64,000 nt of DNA, from contig QXEO01001579.1 in NCBI GenBank assembly GCA_007115705.1, positions 186,001-250,000 on the forward strand, given 5' to 3'. Origin of the DNA: Dactylis glomerata. Its lineage: Eukaryota; Streptophyta; Magnoliopsida; Poales; Poaceae. Numbering within the stretch: the first letter of the stretch is position 1; every line of letters starts with the position of its first letter. This document shows, in pieces, positions 19,771-32,391 of the stretch. The notes beneath the pieces are model-generated. The model ran no database searches and had not been told where the DNA came from. It was given only the letters and a program-made list of their open reading frames with translations. A program made the position numbers and the translations under genes.

Positions 19771-21182
19771 GAGGTTGCGTGATGCTAGTGTTGCTCTGAA
19801 GACAAATTCTTAAATACCAATACAATCAACTATCTAGCACAATACATGGCTTAGTAATCGTGTTTTTTTTATCTTGCACGCATATATTCTTTTTTTACAG
19901 ATTTAGGTTAATCTCTAGATCTGTACATACTTTATTTTTAAACAGGTTTAAGTTCATGAATTAGTGTCCCGATTAATTGACTATCTGAAAGTTTCTTTAA
20001 CTTGCTTTGTTTTTTCTATTTTTCAAGGCACTTCTAAATGAGGTTCATCATTCCAGTCGACCTGCGAGCATAAATTACTGCATTAGTCAAATCTACATCA
20101 GACCAATTAAACAAGGTGCCTTCTACACTCCTATTTAAATCTGACGGAGATTGGTGCATGTTTGCATCTGTCATTGATTATCTCGTAACGAAATTGATCT
20201 AATATATTGTGATGTGTGAGGGGATAAGTGGCACTGTACTAACTGAATTAAAGCTCGCTCTGTTCGGAGGGGTAGGTGCAAGGAGAGGCATGAGATTTCT
20301 GTTGCATGTTGGGATAGAGCAACACATCAATTTTCTATTTTCCTGAATCCTGATTCAGAACACTCCATGTTATCTGATTCATTCCAAGTTTTTTTTGGTT
20401 TTGAAACAGATCAATTCTTGGTTATTACTTTTCATTTATTTCCAATACCAATATTTATTTTACACGGCTCTGCATGGAATTTCCTACATAATTTCTGCAG
20501 TCTTGACTCGGGCATGCATGGTCAACTGAATATGGTCAGCGGGAGCTGCTGCTACTGCCACCACTAAATATAATCGCAGGCATGGTCAGCAGAAATGACC
20601 GACATGCATGATCCCCGTAGTATTATCCAATTGACTTGTTATACATTATATTTAGAGATAACTGAATTAGATGTGCATCCCTCCCTGTATTCTTGTGAGT
20701 TAACTTGCTAATATGCGATGGTTCTCATTTTTGAATGCTTGCTTCGCAAATTGCAATCTTTTATCCCTGATAGAAGAGTTTGAGCTTTAGCATATGATTC
20801 CTAATGTTATTGCGAGAAGGGCTTCATATGATGTTTCATGAGATCCTTCACAATAGTCAATAGCAGTACAGAGGTAGTGATGGCATTAAGACCAGTCCAC
20901 GGTTGATAGTGTATTTGTATATGAATGCTCCACTTGCCAATATGTCTTATTCAAATATTCTATTGTCCCATTCATACATATATTTTTCCCAGCAATATCA
21001 AACATTTAGTACTCTCAAATGTATTAGTAGACTCCACTAACAAGAAGTCGCTATATTCTGGATCTGATTTATTACAATGGGTCATATATGAAATTTTCTG
21101 TTGCTTAATATTGAGAACCAGTTCTTAGTCTTAACCCACATTTAATGGTAACTACTGACTATAGTACCCTGTCCTCTCTTGA
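19771..21182. other. A/T-rich DNA without a gene
   Basis: Low-complexity A/T-rich sequence with many stops in all frames. No element ends recognised. It may be intron or spacer DNA of the captured segment. Confidence 0.45.
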
Positions 21183-21574
21183 AGACTCAAGGGACGAGGC
21201 CCGGTGTGCTACCTTACACAGGCATCTTATCTGTGTTACGTAGGATTACTAAAGAAGAAGGTCTCCGTGGATTGTACATGTAAGTTGCATTTAGACCAAT
21301 TCTGTTTTTTAATGTGTCCTTAATTCTGTCCTGCATGACTAATAGTGTCCTCTATCTTCTTTAGCTAGGGTTACTCATGTAGCCATTCAATTTCCAATAT
21401 ACAAGAAGGCGAAGATGTACATTGCGAAACGAGGTAGTAAATCCTTTGCTACTAAACTGTGGGGAAAATGCATGTAAGAGATTGCCAGGAAATTGTATGT
21501 TGTTTTGCAGGCAATACTACAGTTGATAAGCTTGGCCCTGGACAAGCACCTGTTTTGTCCCATGATCCAAAGTA
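21183..21574 (+). pseudogene. Mitochondrial NAD-carrier-like gene fragment (three exon relics)
   Basis: Three coding pieces keep splice sites. About 21183-21282 encodes a mitochondrial-carrier stretch (KTQGTRPGVLPYTGILSVL, then RRITKEEGLRGLY) and is followed by a gtaagt donor. About 21365-21433 encodes RVTHVAIQFPIYKKAKMYIA, with AG before and GT after. About 21511-21574 encodes NTTVDKLGPG after a TTTTGCAG acceptor, then ends early in a stop. Carrier family members have SGLVPALAG between the first two pieces, which is missing here, and most of the six-helix protein is absent. The closest family is the plant NDT/folate-type carrier of the mitochondrial carrier superfamily. Retained introns show capture of genomic DNA, not a reverse transcript. 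Confidence 0.65.
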
Positions 21575-24500
21575 ACAGCCTCAATAATAACATACCCTCA
21601 CACAGTATGTTTATTGATCCTCTCTAATTGATGGTACACTTTCATCAGTTAAAGGCTTATCTTAGGTTACCGGTTTCAGTTTCAAACCCTTATATTTTTC
21701 GGCACTAGGATGGGGATATGTTTGAAGAGTAAATGAGCATCAGATGATAATATTACGAAGCAATGCTAAAGGTACACTTTTTGTGTTTTTCTTCCATGGT
21801 TGCATGTACATGGTTACAAATAAGTCTTTTCTTGGTTAGTTCATTGACCTTCTGACTTTTAGTAGATGATGCTTTTTCAATTGGCAAAGTAAATTATGCT
21901 TTCATGACTTGTGATCATAAGAGAGAGAATTGTATCCGTTAAGTTCTGTCATTATCTGTTACTGGCCTTTGCACCTATTTGCTGAAATAGCTAAATCCAA
22001 ATCCTTTTATTGTAGGATAGTTGCTGGACTGGTTGTTAAGCCGCATAGTGTGATCAGGGAGCACTAGGAGAAGAGCAAGTGTACTAGCTTTAACCTGCCA
22101 AGGTTGGATGACAAATTTGTTGGCAATCACCTTTGCTATGCATAACCCATAATATCACTATGAAGTGGCCCAAAATGGGGCTGAGGCTTAATTTACTATA
22201 ATTTTCCACTTTGATCAGAATGTCCTATAAAATTGAGTTTTCGGCACATAGTCAATGAACAAATATGTGATATTATGTTGGGATCATTATTTTATATTAG
22301 CGAATAGCATGAATTGAGTTGAGGATTGTCACATCTTCATCTTTGTTTTTTAGTTAATTTTATTCAGGGTCGGATAAATTGTTTCTGTATGGTTGTGGAT
22401 ATCTTCAGGCAATCTCTAGCCGCTGAAGTAATTGTTATATCAAATCTCCTTGGCCCTGAGCGCGTCGGTGTGGTGCGCAGCCCTGAGCACGGCGGGGTGC
22501 TCCTCCCCGACCACGAGTGCCCCAACGATGGTAGTCACCTTCTCCCTCATGCAGCCGGCAAGGTATGGCTGCTCTTCATCTTCTTTTGTCTGTCTGCTGA
22601 ACATAGAAGAATGGCAGCAAGGGGTAACATCACCAATAAGCATACATACGAGCTACCTCAGTATTTTCACCAATGTGTCCTCTCATGGCTGTCTGAATCT
22701 TGGATTGAGAGATAGAACTCAAAAGTATTATTCGTAACCCATATTATTTATTAATTATCAATTTGGCTTCATATCTAAAGTTAGAAACATGATATCCATT
22801 TATAGTGATTTGTTAGCAGATTTTTTAACCAAGAGATAGGTTGGACTATGTCAAGTGACAGAGGTTGGTTAATAATATCCATCATAATCTGTCTTTTTCT
22901 ATATTTACAACATTCATATAACAATGCTTAATATAGTTAAAACAACGTCTATGGAGAAGAACATCAAAGGAGAGAAGTACATGGTTGATGATGCTCTGTA
23001 GACTCTGGTTTCCTATTGATTCACCATTTTTATTACATATAACATAAGATTGAGCATTTTTTAGTTTTGATGTGCCATGAACTTGGGAACCATGAACTAT
23101 GCCTTCTTAATTTCTCCCTTTTTTCATGTACTAAAGAAATTGTACTACTATGCGTTCTAGGCTCCTTGGTTTAAGAAATTATGGATATTTCAGTATATTT
23201 TAACTTCACTCGCTGTTTGTGTACAAAAAAGTGTAACCCTTGAAATTACAGAGGCTACTATCAGTGCATTGAAAGGTAAACTAGCTGCTACTACTGTTAA
23301 TGCCCCTACTACGGTGGTTGAAAAAAATATGTTAATTAGTTCCTCTTGTTTCGTGCTTTTGAAAGTGTTGACCAGGGCTACCACTTAGGCAAGTAGTGTG
23401 CATTTACAATTGATTGCCAAATGCATATGTCCTTTTTTGTACCAATTATTTAAGATTTGCCAATAACTTTGCAAAGTTCGGAGTTAGATAGACATCTTGC
23501 TATTCTGGTCCAATATGAACATCTTGCCAAATCTGCATAAAACATGTAATCTTTTTCTGTTAAGCTTAGGTGAGAGATCCTAATTCCTAATGGAGGTAGG
23601 ATTATCAGCACATGCCTTCTTCGTTTTGATTGATGAGCAGAATACATGTACTGATATCAATTCAAGATTTTCTAGGTTTGCTTTCTCCTTATATTTCAGT
23701 TAGTGTTTTATAGTTCTTTTTGGCATTTTTATGTTCTCAGGGTAGATGTTCTGTTGGTACATATAGTTTCTATGCACATGAATAGAAATTTAATTATTAC
23801 CATTTGGATTGTATAAGATTAGAGAAAACCCATATTGCTATCCCTACTGTCAGCTAACCATGTTGATATACGTGGAATATGCATTTATCACAATTGTAAG
23901 AATAATAACATAATCAAGTTTCATTTTCTATTTGTATATATATTTGATATGAAGCTACATGTGTAATGGCGATAGCTATGACACGAGCTCTTATGTGCTG
24001 GTAACAAATGGGACTGGACTTAATTGTATTTGTTTGACAATTCAATTTATTATCCCAAGTTACATTTCTGGTAGGTGATTTTGAGATAAGAGTCTTATGA
24101 TTGTTTTTTAGATGATCAATAGATGGCAAAGGCCTGCATGGAATTCAACAGAAACATGTAACATAGGTGGTACCTTCTATAAACTGAACTGGGCTTGAGG
24201 TAACTTTCATCTTCTTATCTTCCTTTATGCTCACTCTCTATATATGATTGTTGACCAGCCATGATGGCTGCAGTATTTGCTTTTCTTGGGACAAATTTCT
24301 TCTCTAGGAAAATGTTAGGCTTGCATGAGAGATTTTTAATGTGTGTTTTGTTTGATTTCTCTTGCCAGCTGGAAAACTGTCGTTACAACCGAACAGAAGC
24401 AGGCTACGGGTCTGTAATGTGAAATGCTATAAGAAGACAATGTGTATGCTACGAGTCTGTCCAATTTTCTCAGTTTTCTCTGTATAATAACCTGTTTTTA

Positions 24501-24640
24501 GTCCTTTCAAAATGGAATGTGTATACTTTAGATGTGTTTCTTCTATTTAAGTTTTTCCTTTGTGTACTACTCTCACTTTCTAGAGATGGAGATAGCATGA
24601 CTTGCCACCCTAATGATTGTGCCAATTGTATATTTTATTG
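21575..24640. other. A/T-rich region inside the Helitron-like segment
   Basis: About 3 kb with short frames only. A GC-rich island at 22440-22565 looks like another exon-sized captured piece (ORF in 22326-22715, plus) but matches nothing I know. The island shares the phrase ctccccgaccacgag with 19302-19316, so the two may come from one source. No other structure recognised. Confidence 0.4.
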
Positions 24641-24654
24641 TTTATTCATATTTG

Positions 24655-24695
24655 CTTGGCCGCCGTAGGCGGGCAAGCCGCGCCTTCCTACCTAG
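24655..24695 (+). mobile_element. Helitron-like 3' terminus (hairpin plus CTAG)
   Basis: Bases 24655-24664 (cttggccgcc) and 24668-24677 (ggcgggcaag) form a 10-bp stem with one G-G mismatch and a 3-base loop. Eighteen bases later the sequence ends CTAG at 24692-24695 and is followed by T. A subterminal hairpin before CTRR, inserted before T, defines Helitron 3' ends. No transposase (Rep/helicase) is in the window, so it would be non-autonomous. The 5' TC end was not found with confidence. Confidence 0.6.
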
Positions 24696-24754
24696 TATAT
24701 CACTATCCTCATATGCCAAGGCAATCACAACAATTAAAGTGCAAATTTCTACGT

Positions 24755-24800
24755 ACTCCCTCCATACCGGATTATTGGGCAAATATATATAAGTGAGTAA
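24755..24800. repeat. Single MITE-type end near the kinase 3' end
   Basis: tactccctccataccggatt resembles a Stowaway terminus, but no opposite end with TA is visible nearby. Probably a truncated MITE within the receptor-kinase 3' flank. Confidence 0.35.
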
Positions 24801-25685
24801 TGGACTTAATACTTCAGACTCCCAAGTAAATGAAAAGAACCGGTGTAATAAAATCCCTCCATGGCTCCGTGTCACCGCAGTGATGTTTCTCCGATAAGTT
24901 CTGCCTCAAGCGCACCAACAGACTCGCTGCCTGTCCTGATGGAGCTGGACCTTATGGAGCGCGATGACATCTCCAGCTGCAAGCTCTCGCTGATCCCCTC
25001 CACCACCTCTCCCATTGTTGGCCGCCCCCGTCCCTCGCGCTCCGTGCACGACAGGGCCACCTCTGCCATCTTCCACACGGAGTTGATGTCGCAGTCCTCT
25101 CTTATTGCCGGGTCGGTAACGCTGTCGATGTCGCCTTCAGAGAGCCTGTGTCGCGCCCAAAGCACAATGCTGGTTCTCTCTGTGGCGCTGGTGGTAATAA
25201 TCGCCGGCTGGCCTGTGATGAGAACCATGAGAACGACACCGAAGCTGTACACATCACTCTTTTCGCTCAGATGAGAGGTGACATAGTACCTGTTCAGGGT
25301 CAACTCTCACATCACACTCCTAAAAACTCAGTATATTCTAACAGAAATGTGGAAAATAATGTCAGAACAGGCGTACTCTGGGTCCAGGTATCCGAAGGTA
25401 CCCATAGGTCCGGTGGTGATGTGTGTCCTCGTTTCACTGCTGAAAGCCCTTGTCAGCCCAAAATCTGACAACTTGGCATCGAGATTTGCGGTAAGAAGGA
25501 TGTTCTCGGTTTTAACATCTCTATGGATCAATGGTGGGCTGCAAGATTTGTGCAGGTACTCCAATCCTATATGCAGTACATGAATAAAGTTAGAATTCAT
25601 AGGTAGCAACTCTATGATCACAATGTTTGGATACACATATGGACAACAACCCACATTTGCAAAATCAAAACTTCCTGCGTACCGT

Positions 25686-27513
25686 TTTTTTCGCGAAAAC
25701 GCAAAAAGCTTGGCGTTTCGATGCATTGATAGAAAAGAGAGTTTTTACATATGTACAAGCTCAGAAGAGCTAACACCGCGCCGTACAACTCAACCCACTA
25801 GACCTAGACTGCGGTGGGGATCAAAGCACGAATGCCGATCGCTCCCGCGGTCGCCCAAGTGTGAACCTCGTCGCGGATCATGTTGGAGAGACTAGCCGTG
25901 CTGGGAATTGCGGCGTCAAAGACTACCGCATTGCGAAGCTTCCAAATCCACCACGCCGTGAGCATGATCAACGACGAAGTCCCCTTGCGTAAAGCACGGG
26001 GGGTAGATCGTGTAGCTTCATGCCACCATCCCACAAAGTCATCTCCCCTCCTTGGCGGTCTCGCTGTGGATCGGACCCATGATAGCACCTCATGCCACAC
26101 CGTCCTGGAGAATGGGCAGCCAACCAAAAGGTGTTCCATGGTCTCTTCCGCCTGGTCACAGAGTGGGCAGCGTGGTGGATGTGGGAGCCCCCTCCGCGCC
26201 AATCTCTCTCCGGTCCAGCATCGATCTTGGCAAGCCAGCCAGATGTGGAACTTGACTCTCGGGGGGGCCCATGAGCGCCAGTTAAGCCTCCAAGATCTTG
26301 ATACGATTGCCCCCTGGAAGAGGAACTCGTAGCAAGACTTGGAAGAATACTGCGCATCCGTCGTCCATCGCCATAGCAACTTATCTGGCGTCGGTAGAAG
26401 CTGCACATCCCGCATGCGGATCCAGAGCTGCACGTACTGCCAAAGGGCAAGCGAGCTCGTGGCACCCTGAATGTCAAAAATCCACCTGTGCTCAACCAGC
26501 GCCTCTCTCACAGTGCGACGCTTTCTAGCGCGGTTTGGGATCAGCGCGAAGAGGTCAGGCGCTATGTCCCTGATGGCTGTGCCATCCAACCATTTGTCCA
26601 CCCAGAAAAGGGCAGTCTCTCCATCACCCACCACCATCCTTGTGGAGACGTCGAAGACCTCCCGCTCGATAGAGGAGAAGTGCATGTCTAGGCCACGCCA
26701 GGGTCGCAGCGGGTCAGTGCGCATCCTCCAGAGCCAACGCATCCTAAGGCTGATCGCTGTGTGTGCCAGATCTGGGACCCCTAGGCCCCCAAGGTGAAGT
26801 GGCCAGCACACCCTTGCCCAGTTTACATGGCAGTGGCCGCCATTTGCATCTGCTCGGCCCGCCCATAGGAAACCTCGCACGATCTTCTCAATCTGCTTCA
26901 GGGCTTTCTTATTAAGCCCGAGCACAACGATCTGGTGGAGCGGTATCGCCATCAACACCGACTTTACCAGGGCTAAGCGTCCAGCCTTGGTCATCATGGC
27001 GGCCTTCCACAAGGGTAGGCGATCCGCGATGCTGTCTACCAGTGGTTGTAGCGCCGAAGCTGGCAGCCGACCAACCGTCAATGGGATCCCCAGGTACTTG
27101 ACAGGGAAGGGTGCCAACTGACACTCCATAATCTCCACCGCCTCAAGGGCCTCCTCATCAGAGCAGGCGATCGGGGACACTGAGCACTTAGCATAGTTGA
27201 TGCGTAGTCCAGACGCCTCCCCAAAGAGTGCAAGGATCTCGCGCACCATGCGCAACTCTGCCTCATCTGGGTGGCAAAAGATGACCACGTCGTCCGCATA
27301 GAGGGAGACAGACGTCCCCAACTCACGGGGGGCGATCGGTTTTAGCACCCCTAGCTCCTTGGCCTTGGCCAACAACCTGTTGAGCGAGTTGATGAACAAC
27401 ACGAACAACATCGGCGACAAGGGGTCTCCTTGTCTCAGGCCCCTCCGATGCCAAATTGGGGGGCCTGGCTCGCCATTGAGCAATACCCGTGTACTGGCTG
27501 TGGACAGAAGGAT
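25686..27513 (-). mobile_element. 5'-truncated LINE inserted in the receptor-kinase intron
   Basis: The 1.8-kb insert is flanked by perfect 15-bp duplications (cttcctgcgtaccgt at 25671-25685 and 27514-27528). Its 3' end on minus is gcgttttcgcgaaaaaaa. It begins inside the RT domain: GLRQGDPLSPMLFVLFINSL, then YADDVVIF (catalytic YADD) and the thumb KYLGIPL. It continues to a C-terminal zinc-finger RT domain (zf-RVT; CPLCDQAEETMEHLLVGCPFS) and a stop at 25804. About 570 codons are uninterrupted, so the insertion looks young. Endonuclease and ORF1 are missing through 5' truncation. The decayed LINE at 43205-44335 has the same kind of 3' end. Confidence 0.92.
25804..27513 (-). CDS. LINE ORF2 remnant: reverse transcriptase C-part and zf-RVT
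   Basis: The open frame extends through the 3' part of non-LTR ORF2. The apparent ATG upstream at 27546 belongs to the kinase exon and target duplication, not to the LINE. RT palm motifs GLRQGDP and YADD are intact, but the fingers and the first catalytic Asp are lost, so it cannot be an active enzyme. It ends with the His/Cys zinc-finger-like domain WxxWAPPRVKFHIW...CPLC...HLLVGCP common to plant LINEs. Confidence 0.85.
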   Translation of the reverse strand: MLLSTASTRVLLNGEPGPPIWHRRGLRQGDPLSPMLFVLFINSLNRLLAKAKELGVLKPIAPRELGTSVSLYADDVVIFCHPDEAELRMVREILALFGEASGLRINYAKCSVSPIACSDEEALEAVEIMECQLAPFPVKYLGIPLTVGRLPASALQPLVDSIADRLPLWKAAMMTKAGRLALVKSVLMAIPLHQIVVLGLNKKALKQIEKIVRGFLWAGRADANGGHCHVNWARVCWPLHLGGLGVPDLAHTAISLRMRWLWRMRTDPLRPWRGLDMHFSSIEREVFDVSTRMVVGDGETALFWVDKWLDGTAIRDIAPDLFALIPNRARKRRTVREALVEHRWIFDIQGATSSLALWQYVQLWIRMRDVQLLPTPDKLLWRWTTDAQYSSKSCYEFLFQGAIVSRSWRLNWRSWAPPRVKFHIWLACQDRCWTGERLARRGLPHPPRCPLCDQAEETMEHLLVGCPFSRTVWHEVLSWVRSTARPPRRGDDFVGWWHEATRSTPRALRKGTSSLIMLTAWWIWKLRNAVVFDAAIPSTASLSNMIRDEVHTWATAGAIGIRALIPTAV

Positions 27514-30500
27514 CTTCCTGCGTACCGTGAGCAGAGCCCAATGCAATCTTAATGCGCTGCAGCCAATCGAGGGGTTCTTGACCTGTGAACAAAATAAATA
27601 AATCAGGGAATCTAGCTAGAGAATTAGAGGGTTGTTCTGCTGACATGATGAACTAGATCACATACAAGTATGTAACCTATTTCAAGTATGCTTGGCTATA
27701 TATACGTGTGCTATTACCCAGCCTGAGCGTTTGAACGAACTAGTTGGTGCAACCAACCAAGTGAGTTGATGCTATAGTAAGAAATCATGCATTTCATAAT
27801 TTTCCTATTAACATTTTGATAAATAATTTGAATGGTGATCAAAGAATCCTGTATGTGAAGAGGGTCCATTCCATTCTGAGTTTGGTCACGAAAGAAAACA
27901 TAAGTAGAAAATGCTGCCTTCTTAAGAGGTTGGAATGTTTGCAGGTGCATAAGACTCGACCATTAGTGACTTTTTTCTAAAGAGTTGCTACAGGCGATAA
28001 AATTAGCTCTCTTTAGATGCAATGACATCGGAGCAGCTGAAATTTACTTGAGCATAACATCAGATGCAATACCATGCTCCACAATTATATCAAACTAAAT
28101 TTTACAATCACACACCATGATGTAAATGGGGAAAAATTAACCAACCTCTGAGACGGTCATGTAGATTTCCCCCCTCCATGAACTCGTAGACAAGGCTTAG
28201 ATGTTTCTTGTCCTTGCAATATCCAATCAAGGAGACCAAGTTTCTGTGATGAATCCTGGCCAGGTGCTGAGCCTGCAATGTGGATATGATAATTTAAAAG
28301 GCTGCAATATTTATAAGACACCTAGTGTACACAGCTACTAATCTATATTCCCTTGTGAGTAATTTGTTCAACCGAACAAATAGTTTAAATGTACCTCAGC
28401 TAAAAACTCTGTATTCCCTTGTGAAGATTTTTCTGACCTCATCTTCACGGCAACAGAAGCTCCATTCTCCAAACGGCCAGCGTAGACAAGGCCAAACCCG
28501 CCCCTTCCAATTGTAGTGTTGAAGTTATTTGTGATGCGCTTGAGTTCCTTGTAACTAAACCTCCGGTTCTCAAATGGATTAACTGAATGAGACACATCTG
28601 GAGGCAGCATAACCGCACAAGCATCAACCATATTATAGCAGACATACAAGATGAATGCCAAGAAAGCACGCTAAGTCCCTTAGCAAAGCCTCTGTTTATG
28701 ATTGTCAACTATATTACCTGGTCTGTTATTTCTTCTGGCCCAAAGGATACACACGACTACAGCCACAATTAGTAGAGCTGCAGCAATTACTGGAATACCA
28801 ATCTGAATTAGTTTTTTCTTGTTCTTCTTTTTGTTCTGAGTTTGATTGCAGGTATTATTTCCACAAAGACTTGGGTTATTGTCGATCCTGAAACAGGATG
28901 ATGATAGGTGAAAGATTGCAGTGTATTTGAAAGTGGAAGTGAAATTAGACATATACAATCTCTTAATTATTGTTAGGAGCTAAATTACTAAATCCCTTCT
29001 GTCGTCAAAATATTCCTTCCATTCCACTTTTGTTCGGCAACAGCAGCAAAAACATGGCATATTGAACTATTCAGTAATTTATGTGCAAACCTTAATGTCA
29101 ACCGCCCTTGCTGAGATTTTTCTAGCAGACTCAAAGGAATCGATCCACTTAGGTTGTTGCTCGACAAGTCCCTATGAGAGACAAATAACTAAAGATTTGA
29201 AGAGCTCTGTGCTATGAAGTTTACAAAAAGGAAGTCTGATTGGCAGGAATGCAGTAACACATACAGAAATGTAAGTGATGACAGTTGACCCAGAAAATCA
29301 GGTATTGATCCAGACAGACTGTTGTGAGATAGATTCCTGGAAATGTAAAGTGACATGATATATATAAAAAAGTGAAGTATAGTAGAATAAATGACCGTGT
29401 TTTAACTGTAATTTTTTTTTATTAAGATATGATACTTGAAATTCAAGATTTAGAAGCGAAGAAATTAAGGTTTAGCATGTTTTATACTATGTTCAAAATG
29501 GTCAGACCAATACAGTTTGATAACAAAATTCAAACGTTTTACAACCATGTAGCTTCTAGGTATTATCAGGTGATTTTTTACTAAAATTTATTGGAAGGCA
29601 CAAAGCATTGAGGGGTCTATGGCCATACACGTTTAAATCTGCAATCATTCCTAATTCAAGGACTAGCTAGAAATGCATGAACTCTTTCTATATCTGACGT
29701 AGTTTGAATTGGTAATCTATCGAACGTACAAGTGCTCGAGCAGTGTTAGCTGACCAAAAGAAGCATCAATTTCACCAACCAATCCACTGGATGACATGTT
29801 TCTGCAAGGAAAAGGAAACAATCACCATACGTTGCAACTTAGGGGTGTAACTTCTTGTCTCCAGTTTCTGGTTTACAAAAAAAAAGATAGCACAAATATA
29901 GAGCTTTTTGTTCGTTCAGAACTTACAAGCCTGTTATTCTTGGAGGACTGCTGGGAGTATAACTACAGTTCAAGCCATCCCATGCAAAAGATATAGGGGC
30001 ACATGGATCACCAACCCAATTTCTATTCACAGAGAACTTTGTCTGGATGGTCATCATAGCACTGGCTGAAGATACCGAATATAAATGGTGAAAATGCATA
30101 GTTTAGTCAGATTTAGAAGATGAATAGACAGTATTCTGAAACTAAATCCAGCAGAACAATGGTCATTTAATGTGGTAAAAATGACCAATAGTCATCAAAT
30201 TACATATTTATAAGATGTCAGTTGTGTGAATTTGAAAAAAATATTAATTTAAATCTTACAAACAAGAATAGAAGGTATGTCTAATTGTGCAACTCTGATC
30301 ACAATATCGCTACAAACCACATGCTTTATGCCACTTAATGCAAATATGTGCAAATGTTGTTTGCACGCTCCCTAAAAAAACAGATATAGGAAAGTTAGCT
30401 TGCATTTTGATATGAGCCTTATCAGCATTAGCATCAAAACTAAACCTGCCAGCTATATTTGTCACACATACAGCGACCATTAATGACATCTAGACATGTC

Positions 30501-32391
30501 AGGAATATTAATGCTATAAAAAGTACAGAAGCCTGGATTTGCATGAGATCAAATGAAGAATGAAAACGAATTCCAGCAGCTAAAACTAGAAGTATAAATC
30601 AAACTCAAACCTTGGTGAATTATGCTATACTAGCGTATACTTGAATTAAAACACATTAACTTTTTATCTAGCCGATCAAGTTAGAATTAGTAATATACAT
30701 TCAAAGTACTCCCAGAAGTTATAGAATATACCATCTAAAGAGTCGGTGCTAGATTCATTCACTGACCGCACAATGTATATCTCCATAGCACTGATCAGAG
30801 GCTGAAGCGTGGAGTTTGATGTAGCCACCAGGGAGACGCTATGCTGGCTTGAGCCTTGCACAATACTTGAGAGAACAGTAGACAGCAAGAACTTTGGACT
30901 GAATGCAGAAGCTAATTGGTTGTCATCCACAGAGACATCAAATTGCCTTAACTCTTGGGTGTCCTCCAACTCAACAAAGTGGAGTACAAGAAAGAATTTG
31001 GGGTCAACACCAACACTCATGGATGAATCTGAACTCCACGATATGTCCATCCTTGAGGCGTTCACTGGAGTGGATGCACTACGCAGCACTGCAGATGATG
31101 CCTCATAGGTGTCATTTGGGGAGTTTTGGATTGTCCCGTTGGATTTGTTGGGTACATCTGTCCAGCTTGGAACATCTTCATACCTTTGCCAGATACGGTC
31201 AAAGGGATCATCTGGGAACCTTGAATTGAATAGAGCATTATTTAGCATGCTAATTCTATATAATGCAAAAGCTAATGAAACATTAGATGATCAAACATTT
31301 CTTGGTCAGCTCACCGAATATTCTGATAGTTCGTTCCAAAGTGGTAGCGATTGGGCCCAAAACCAACCGTGTCACGGAAATAGCTGAGCAAAACGAGGGA
31401 CTGTGTCACATTAGCTTCTGGATACAGATCCGATGTGAGTGACCGCAAGTCAAGCCCTGAGATGAAAGGAGTTCCTGATTCTATGTTCACCAAGCAAATT
31501 TGCAGGAAGTCGGCAGGGGACAACAATTATTTCAAACACATATGCTCTACTGGAATCAACAATGTTCACTGTCGTCCAGTAGTTGACCCCAAAATAGAGA
31601 TCAAAGGTAGGAAGCCTGCTTAGCTTGTCATAGTCACCATAGCCAAATGCAGCCCTAACAACGTACTTTCCACCAGGTGTTAGGGACCGCATCGTGTAGC
31701 AGTTGCGCACTCCACTGGGAAAGTAGCGAATGTTAAGGTATCGGTCTGCAAGGTCGGGCTGCAGGTTCCCTTTGTCAACAGACTGGACCAGTCCTGCATC
31801 AGTGAAACCCTCATCGCTTGAATATGTTATACCTGTCCTGGGATCTGTGTATGCCGGGTTTGCGATATATCCACAGTCGATGCTTATGAAACCTGCCAAA
31901 AGAACAGGAACGTCATGTAAGAATGGAAATCTTAATGTTACTGTAGCTGCGACACACATGACCCCAGAACAACCATCATTCCCGTGCTATACGAGTGCAA
32001 GCAACGCGACATGCCTGAAACAGACATCCAATTTGGTTTTTTTATCGGGAAAGCATGGTAACTGGATTTCTTTCCTCCATGTACTCTATCCTCTCGGAGA
32101 GGAAGACACATGATCAACGACCAAATTTTCGAGAACAAATGAACTTATTTTTAGCTAAACATTCCTGCTGCTCGAACAAAAAAGCAGCAAAACTGTGCAG
32201 TGGAGACAAACTAAAAACAACACACTGACCCCCTTAAAATTTCCATTAACAAAAGCTCAAATATTTTCCAGAGGCTGTATTCATGTGCGCCTCAAACTGA
32301 CTCCAAATGCAGTCTGCACATGGTGCGCGACAAGAACGAGTGTTACGTTGCCTCTCAAATCCGAAATGCCAAATCGTTGACCTGTAAAAAA

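Larger units (their letters stand above)
24872..31892 (-). pseudogene. Malectin-like/LRR receptor kinase gene, at least 13 exons; frameshift in exon 2
   Basis: Exons from GT-AG reading (minus): 31892-31315, 31219-30732, 30065-29927, 29801-29730, 29336-29265, 29171-29091, 28887-28718, 28597-28395, 28272-28146, 27582-27526, 25566-25377 and 25289-24872; exon 1 (signal peptide) is unresolved. Domains in order: malectin-like (GFISIDCGY, RAFGYGDYD-like), a WVGDPC region, three 24-residue LRRs (LSGSIPDFLGQL), one membrane helix (AALLIVAVVVCILW) and a Ser/Thr kinase. The kinase has GRGGFGLVYAG, VAVK, IHRDVKTENILL, DFGLTRAF and GYLDPEY. The type is plasma-membrane receptor kinases like Arabidopsis IOS1/At1g51880. 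One extra base in the G run 31516-31519 (plus) breaks the frame between EIIVV and DFLQICLVN. Everything else is open, so a sequencing error is possible. A LINE sits in the intron between 27526 and 25566. Confidence 0.85.
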
